Made by a program: the position numbers and the translations under genes. A stretch of DNA of 11,098 bases from JBEIJQ01 sp040380145 (GTDB taxonomy: Bacteria; Bacteroidota; Bacteroidia; Chitinophagales; Saprospiraceae). The notes below the pieces were generated by a model that had not been told where the DNA came from, did not search any database, and saw nothing but the letters and a program-made list of their open reading frames with translations. Shown here piece after piece: positions 6,936 through 11,098 of this stretch. Each line of letters opens with the position of its first letter. Position 1 is the first letter of the stretch. Location: contig JBEIJQ010000103.1 of NCBI GenBank assembly GCA_040380145.1, positions 1 through 11,098 on the forward strand, in the 5' to 3' direction.

Positions 6936-8230
6936 ATGTTCGACGAAAGGATCGGCCATTTGATACAGGAAGAGCGCCGTCGCCAGACCAAAGGCGTCGA
7001 ATTGATCGCCTCCGAAAACTTTGCCAGCCGTCAAGTGATGTCGGCGATGGGTACCGTGCTCACCAACAAATACGCCGAGGGCTACCCCGGCAAGCGCTAC
7101 TACGGCGGTTGTGAAGTGGTTGACCTGGTCGAGCAGCTCGCCATCGACCGCGCCAAGGAACTTTTCGGTGCCGAATATGCCAATGTGCAGCCGCACTCCG
7201 GCGCACAGGCCAACGCGGCCGTTTTCTTGGCCTGTTTGAAACCGGGCGATGCCATGCTCGGATTCGATCTTTCCCACGGTGGGCACCTGACGCACGGTTC
7301 GCCCGTGAATTTTTCGGGCAAACTGTATGTGCCCTCCTTTTACGGAGTGGAGAAAGAAACCGGCCGCATCGACATGGACAAAGTGGAGGATACGGCCCTC
7401 CGCGTGCGGCCCAAATTGATCATCTGTGGCGCCTCGGCTTATTCCCGCGACTGGGACTACGCCCGTTTCCGGGCCATTGCGGATAGGGTAGGGGCCGTGC
7501 TGGTGGCCGATATCTCGCACCCCGCCGGCATCATTGCCAAAGGACTGCTCAACGATCCCTTGCCGCACTGCCACATCGTCACCACCACCACGCACAAAAC
7601 CCTGCGCGGCCCGCGCGGCGGTCTGATCATGATGGGACGGGATTTCGAAAATCCGTTCGGCGATCTCCTGAAAAGCGGCAAGCCCAAAAAAATGTCCACG
7701 TTGCTCAACAGCGCCGTGTTCCCCGGCACCCAGGGCGGTCCGCTGGAGCATGTCATCGCGGCCAAGGCCGTTGCGTTCTTCGAGGCCCTGCAACCCGAGT
7801 TCAAGACCTATCAGCAACAGGTGCGGCTCAACGCCCAAGTCATGGCCAAAGGGCTGAAAGACAGAGGCTTCGATATCGTTTCCGGCGGCACCGACAACCA
7901 CCTGATGCTTTTGGACCTGCGCTCCAAGGGCGTGACCGGCACCGATGCCGAGGTCGCCTTGGGCAAAGCCGATATCACGGTCAACAAAAACATGGTCCCC
8001 TTCGACACCGAATCTCCGATGGTCACATCGGGCATCCGCGTGGGCACTCCGGCCCTCACTACCCGCGGGCTCAAGGAAAACGACTGCATGCAGGTCGTCG
8101 AATGGATAGATCGGGCCGTCAACAACCGCCAAGACGACCAGGCCTGTCCGAGTTGCGGGAGGAGGTCAACGACTACATGGGCAAATTCCCCATCCACGCC
8201 TCGGCGTTCGCGGAATGCGAAGTGGACTGA
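6936..8230 (+). CDS. glyA: Serine hydroxymethyltransferase, frameshifted near its 3' end
   Basis: PLP enzyme interconverting serine plus tetrahydrofolate with glycine plus methylene-tetrahydrofolate, the main one-carbon entry; cytoplasmic. ATG 6936 gives MFDERIGHLIQEE, a normal N-terminus. LIASENFAS, KYAEGYPGKRYYGG and the PLP-lysine motif TTTTHKTLRGPRGG (Lys221) are all present. As written, the frame leaves the family pattern after residue 403 (...NNRQDDQA), reads an unrelated Cys/Arg/Ser-rich tail and stops only at 8348, inside the following RNA-like region. In the other frame, from 8144, the expected C-terminus appears: LSELREEVNDYMGKF, then PIHASAFAECEVD and a TGA at 8228-8230. One missing C in GCC(C)TG at 8143-8145 explains this; repaired, the protein would have 431 residues, the normal length. 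Any frame extending upstream of 6936 is not part of the gene. Confidence 0.93.
8142..8147 (+). other. Apparent one-base deletion in glyA
   Basis: GCCTGT stands where GCC CTG T would keep the glyA frame; a CCC run read as CC gives exactly this. Upstream codons match the SHMT family in one frame and downstream codons match it in the next, with a stop at the right place. No slippery heptamer for programmed frameshifting is seen here. A sequencing or assembly error is the simplest explanation, with a real recent mutation second. Confidence 0.85.
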
Positions 8231-8243
8231 ACCGCCGCGGCAT

Positions 8244-8278
8244 TTTGGTTTACAAGTTGGGATGTTTTGCTATATTTG
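8244..8278 (+). promoter_or_regulatory. Candidate promoter for the RNA/pnp region
   Basis: TTTG (8244-8247), a 23-base spacer and TATATTTG (8271-8278), an exact -7 match, only 14-48 bases after the glyA stop. Transcription would begin near 8284. The spacer is at the long end of the accepted range. Confidence 0.5.
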
Positions 8279-8284
8279 CTCGCG

Positions 8285-8493
8285 GAAAACAGGTATAAAT
8301 TTCGCGGACGAAAGGTCGTTCGCACGCTCGGAAAGCGTAGTTCTTTGATGATCAGGCATTAGGACACCCCGTAAACGAACGGGCGTATCCTGCTGCCCCG
8401 GAATTTTCCCGGCGAAGGAGAGGACTCTTCGCGCAAGTTTTACCCCGTTATGCCAATGTTTGTCGCGCACACCGGCGACAAGTGAATTTTTTT
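8285..8493 (+). ncRNA. Candidate structured RNA or pnp leader
   Basis: About 210 bases without a credible ORF, bracketed by a promoter-like box and an intrinsic terminator. Helices seen: GCGGACGA/TCGTTCGC (8304-8323, loop AAGG, one G-U pair) and ACGCT/AGCGT (8324-8338). A 15-pair irregular hairpin covers 8355-8397 (GGCA, AGGA, AC, CCCGT paired to ACGGG, GT, TCCT, TGCC; loop AAACGA), and GCGAA...GAG/CTC...TTCGC spans 8412-8432. The ends may also pair: 8292-8306 with 8430-8444, 12 of 15 positions, competing with two of the local hairpins. I could not match it to 4.5S, tmRNA, RNase P or a known riboswitch motif; 6S-like RNA cannot be excluded. It could be a free small RNA, or a leader that controls pnp by termination. 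Ends are inferred. Confidence 0.55.
8460..8493 (+). terminator. Intrinsic terminator before pnp
   Basis: Stem TTGTCGC (8460-8466) paired with GCGACAA (8475-8481), an 8-base loop, then GTGAA and seven T's (8487-8493). It lies 28 bases before the pnp start, so it would end the upstream RNA or act as an attenuator for pnp. The five bases between stem and T-run weaken it somewhat. Confidence 0.65.
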
Positions 8494-8521
8494 ATGTATT
8501 TTTTTCTTTAATTCTTTTTCA

Positions 8522-10792
8522 ATGGGAAAACAGATTCCGATTTCCAAAACATTTACCGTTGCGGGCAAAGAGTACACGCTCGAGACCGGTAAATTGGCCA
8601 CGCTGGCGCACGGCTCCGTGCTGCTGCGCCACGGCAACACGATGTTGCTGGCCACGGTCGTTTCCGACAAAACGGCCAAAGAAGGCCAGTCCTTCTTCCC
8701 CCTTTCGGTGGACTACCGCGAAAAGTTCGCTGCCGCCGGGCGCATTCCCGGCAACTTCTTCAAACGCGAAGGCCGTATTTCCGATTACGAGGTGCTGATC
8801 TCGCGCCTCGTGGACCGTGCCATCCGCCCCCTTTTCCCCGACCACTACCGCCACGAGACGCAGGTCAATGTGATCCTGCTTTCGGGCGACAAAGAAGTGC
8901 TCCCCGACGCATTGGCCGGTTTGGCGGCTTCCGCCGCTTTCACCGTGTCGGAAATTCCTTTTGAAGGCCCCATCGCCGAGGTGCGCGTTTCCAAAGTGGA
9001 TGGCGAGTACATCGTCAACCCGACCCGCTCCGAGAACGACCGCGCCACGCTGGACATCATCGTGGCCGCCACCGCCAAGGACATCCTCATGGTGGAAGGC
9101 GAGGCCCAGGAATGTTCCGAAAAGGAGTTCGTGGAAGCCATCAAAATCGCCCACGCCGCCATCAAGGAAATGTGCCAGGCCCAATTGGATCTCCGCGAAA
9201 TGGTCGGAGGACTGGGTGTCCGCGAAGTGGCCCCCGTCGCTTCCAACGAAGAATTGAAGGCCAAGATCTGGTCGCTGGGCTGGGACGCCGTCTGCGAAAT
9301 CGCGAGCAAAGGCTCTTCCAAGACCGAGCGCAAGTCTGCCCTCGAAGGCGTGGACGAAAAAATCAAGTCCGATCTTTTGGAGGCTTTCGGCGAAGAGTTC
9401 TGCACACAGAACGCCTCTTTGATCTCGAATTACCTGCACAAACTGCAGAAAGAAGCCATCCGCGATGTGGTGCTCTCCAAGGGCGTCCGCTTGGACGGCC
9501 GCAAGACCACCGAAATCCGTCCGATCTGGAGCGAAGTGGATTACCTGCCCTCCGCGCACGGTTCGGCCGTCTTCACGCGCGGCGAAACCCAGTCCATCAC
9601 CACCGCCACACTGGGCACCAAGCTCGACGAGGCGATGATCGACAACGCCCTGGACTACCACTTCGACAAGTTTTTCCTGCACTACAACTTCCCGTCGTTC
9701 TGCACCGGTGAAACCAAGCCCAACCGCGCGCCCAGCCGCCGCGAAGTGGGCCATGGCAACCTGGCCCGCCGCTCGGTCGAGCAAATGATGCCCGAAGGTT
9801 ATCCCTACACGGTCCGCGTCGTTTCCGATATCCTCGAGTCCAACGGCTCCTCTTCGATGGCCACCGTGTGCGCAGCCTCGCTTTCGCTGATGGACGCCGG
9901 CGTCCCCATCACGCGCCAAATTGCGGGCATCGCCATGGGCATGATCGCCGACGACAAAGGCCGCGTGGCCATCCTGTCCGACATCCTTGGCGATGAAGAC
10001 CACCTCGGCGACATGGACTTCAAGGTCACCGGTACCGACAAAGGCATCTGTGGCTGCCAAATGGACATCAAGATCGACGGCATGCCGTACGAACTCCTCG
10101 AAACCGCCCTCGAACAGGCCCGCCAAGGCCGCCTGCACATCTTGGGCGAGATGAACAAAACCATGGCCGAGCCGCGTCCGGACCTCAAGCCGCACGCTCC
10201 GCGCATCGTGGTGATCGAAATCGACTCCGAGTACATCGGCGCCGTGATCGGTACCGGCGGCAAAGTGATCCAAGGCATCCAAAAAGAAACCGGAACGGTG
10301 GTCAACCTCGAAGAGGTGGGTAAAAAAGGCATCATCACGATCGCCAGCCCCAACTTGGACGGCATCGAACGCGCCCGCAACATCATCAAGGCCATCGTGT
10401 TCGAACCCGAAGCGGGACAAGTCTTCACCGGCAAAGTGGTCAAAATCATGGCGTTCGGTTGCTTCGTGGAATTTGCCCCCGGAAAAGACGGCCTGGTCCA
10501 CATTTCCGAACTGGCCTGGCACCGCGTCAACTCCGTGGAAGACGAGGGCATCACCGAAGGCGATATGCTGGAAGTCCAATACATGGGCCTCGACGAGAAA
10601 AACGGCAAGTACCGTTTCTCCCGCAAAGCGCTCCTGCCCAAGCCCGAAGGCTATGTGGAGCCGGCGCCCCGTGAACGCGGTCCGCGCCGCGACGACGGCG
10701 ACGACGACCGCGGCCCGCGCCGTGGCGGTTTCGACCGTCGCGACGACCGCCGTGGGGGTGGGGGAGGAGGCGGCCGCGGTCCGCGCCGCTGA
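8522..10792 (+). CDS. pnp: Polyribonucleotide nucleotidyltransferase (PNPase)
   Basis: Phosphorolytic 3'-to-5' exoribonuclease that degrades mRNA to nucleoside diphosphates as a trimer and can add 3' tails; cytoplasmic. The 756-residue protein has both RNase PH cores (about 10-145 and 320-555) with a helical linker between. GRIPGNFFKREGR fits the RNA-contacting loop near 74-86. LGDEDHLGDMDFKV carries D493, D499 and K501, matching the E. coli catalytic D486, D492 and K494. A KH domain with GTGG at 577-580 and an S1 domain (about 632-705) follow. The last 40 residues (about 716-756) form a low-complexity tail with three RGPRR units, Asp clusters and a glycine run. The ATG at 8522 follows an A/T-rich stretch without Shine-Dalgarno. 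No clear promoter lies between the terminator at 8460-8493 and the start, so transcription may depend on read-through. rpsO, often next to pnp, is absent here. Confidence 0.97.
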   Translation: MGKQIPISKTFTVAGKEYTLETGKLATLAHGSVLLRHGNTMLLATVVSDKTAKEGQSFFPLSVDYREKFAAAGRIPGNFFKREGRISDYEVLISRLVDRAIRPLFPDHYRHETQVNVILLSGDKEVLPDALAGLAASAAFTVSEIPFEGPIAEVRVSKVDGEYIVNPTRSENDRATLDIIVAATAKDILMVEGEAQECSEKEFVEAIKIAHAAIKEMCQAQLDLREMVGGLGVREVAPVASNEELKAKIWSLGWDAVCEIASKGSSKTERKSALEGVDEKIKSDLLEAFGEEFCTQNASLISNYLHKLQKEAIRDVVLSKGVRLDGRKTTEIRPIWSEVDYLPSAHGSAVFTRGETQSITTATLGTKLDEAMIDNALDYHFDKFFLHYNFPSFCTGETKPNRAPSRREVGHGNLARRSVEQMMPEGYPYTVRVVSDILESNGSSSMATVCAASLSLMDAGVPITRQIAGIAMGMIADDKGRVAILSDILGDEDHLGDMDFKVTGTDKGICGCQMDIKIDGMPYELLETALEQARQGRLHILGEMNKTMAEPRPDLKPHAPRIVVIEIDSEYIGAVIGTGGKVIQGIQKETGTVVNLEEVGKKGIITIASPNLDGIERARNIIKAIVFEPEAGQVFTGKVVKIMAFGCFVEFAPGKDGLVHISELAWHRVNSVEDEGITEGDMLEVQYMGLDEKNGKYRFSRKALLPKPEGYVEPAPRERGPRRDDGDDDRGPRRGGFDRRDDRRGGGGGGGRGPRR

Positions 10793-10826
10793 TCCGCTGC
10801 TTTCCCGTTTTTCGAAACGATTTTCC

Positions 10827-10862
10827 AAGCGTTCCCCGTTCAGTGCGGGGAACGCTTTTTTT
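10827..10862 (+). terminator. Strong intrinsic terminator after pnp
   Basis: AAGCGTTCCCCG (10827-10838) pairs perfectly with CGGGGAACGCTT (10846-10857) around a 7-base loop, with seven T's at 10856-10862. It lies 35 bases after the pnp stop. Because the outer pairs are A-T, it could also work in the opposite direction. Confidence 0.93.
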
Positions 10863-10880
10863 GTCCCATTTTGTCGGAAT

Positions 10881-10913
10881 CAGGATTTACAGGATTCAAG
10901 GATTTTCAGGATA
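10881..10913. repeat. Short imperfect tandem repeat, AGGATT units
   Basis: Four successive units of 7-9 bases: CAGGATTTA, CAGGATTC, AAGGATTTT, CAGGATA. They are non-coding and sit just after the pnp terminator. I believe similar AGGATTnn/AATCCTGnn strings occur between genes in other Bacteroidota, but this is from memory and not checked. No function is claimed. Confidence 0.6.
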
Positions 10914-10952
10914 TTTTTTTCGGCCCTCTTGGTTAGTTAGATTTCCTTAAAC

Positions 10953-10993
10953 CCAAAATTGTCATTAGAATTTTTTGATCTGCTCAATTTTGG
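10953..10993. repeat. Inverted repeat, 9-base arms
   Basis: CCAAAATTG (10953-10961) and CAATTTTGG (10985-10993) are perfect inverse copies separated by 23 bases, followed by a run of six T's (10996-11001). The long loop and A/T-rich arms make a weak terminator; it may be the edge of a dispersed element. Confidence 0.5.
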
Positions 10994-11059
10994 CCTTTTT
11001 TAGACTTTTTCATCGGTAGCGTTTGGGCTGTTCGCGAGGTGATTTGTTCCTTGATGGAC

Positions 11060-11092
11060 TTTCTTTTTCTTCTTCCCAAAAAGAAAAAGAAA
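11060..11092. repeat. Perfect inverted repeat, 12-base arms, purine/pyrimidine tracts
   Basis: TTTCTTTTTCTT (11060-11071) and AAGAAAAAGAAA (11081-11092) pair perfectly around a 9-base loop. One arm is all pyrimidine, the other all purine. It is non-coding and lies at the window edge. It may be a dispersed palindromic repeat or part of a terminator for a gene beyond the window. Confidence 0.6.
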
Positions 11093-11098
11093 CCAAAG

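Noticed and set aside
6852..8132. A 426-codon open frame opposite glyA
   Set aside because: Same cause: a shadow of a conserved gene, with no recognisable motif and no promoter.
8285..8493. Assignment of the pre-pnp RNA to 4.5S, tmRNA, RNase P RNA or a SAM, glycine or cobalamin riboswitch
   Set aside because: I looked for the core motifs of each (for example the GGAA-containing SRP loop and the tmRNA tRNA-like end) and did not find them.
8231..8521. rpsO (ribosomal protein S15) upstream of pnp
   Set aside because: This pairing is common in bacteria, but no S15-like reading frame exists in the gap.
8519..10828. A 769-codon open frame on the minus strand opposite pnp
   Set aside because: It mirrors pnp codon for codon; the GC-rich third positions suppress stops on the opposite strand. 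The product is a His/Gly/Val/Asp-rich sequence with no recognisable domain.

Overview
The window looks like a piece of a chromosome from a GC-rich member of the Bacteroidota. Several gene starts are preceded by the Bacteroidota promoter core TAnnTTTG instead of E. coli-type -35/-10 boxes. No clear Shine-Dalgarno sequence is seen before the starts; pnp is preceded by an A/T-rich run. The protein set (hisS, RluA-type synthase, shikimate kinase, TerC, SHMT, PNPase) fits the phylum. A finer placement such as Saprospiria is only a guess.

Layout. 3-1607 (+) is the 3' part of an exporter-type ABC transporter whose start lies outside the window. A gene-poor stretch of about 500 bases (1608-2121) carries small hairpins and a likely hisS promoter. 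hisS (2122-3447, +, TTG start) overlaps tail-to-tail by 23 bases with an RluA-family pseudouridine synthase (3425-4144, -). That gene is divergent from shikimate kinase (4202-4738, +) across a 57-base spacer with two interleaved promoter-like signals. terC (4782-5510, +) follows and overlaps by 10 bases, tail-to-tail, with a lipoprotein resembling a legumain/caspase-fold cysteine peptidase (5501-6805, -). A divergent control region (6806-6935) has a perfect 16-base palindrome between two TAnnTTTG boxes. It leads into glyA (6936-8230, +), whose last 28 codons are out of frame because of an apparent one-base deletion near 8144. Between glyA and pnp is a stretch of about 210 bases with its own promoter-like box, strong hairpins and an intrinsic terminator: a candidate small RNA or pnp leader/attenuator. 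pnp (8522-10792, +) encodes a complete PNPase with an Arg/Gly/Asp-rich tail and ends at a strong terminator. The last 230 bases hold only repeats.

The genes are mostly unrelated housekeeping functions: tRNA charging, RNA modification, aromatic biosynthesis, one-carbon metabolism and RNA decay. The alternating strands suggest short transcription units, not one operon. Only aroK-terC, and possibly RNA-pnp, look co-transcribed. The least ordinary elements are the structured RNA before pnp, the palindrome before glyA, the EF-hand-bearing peptidase-like lipoprotein, and the glyA frameshift.
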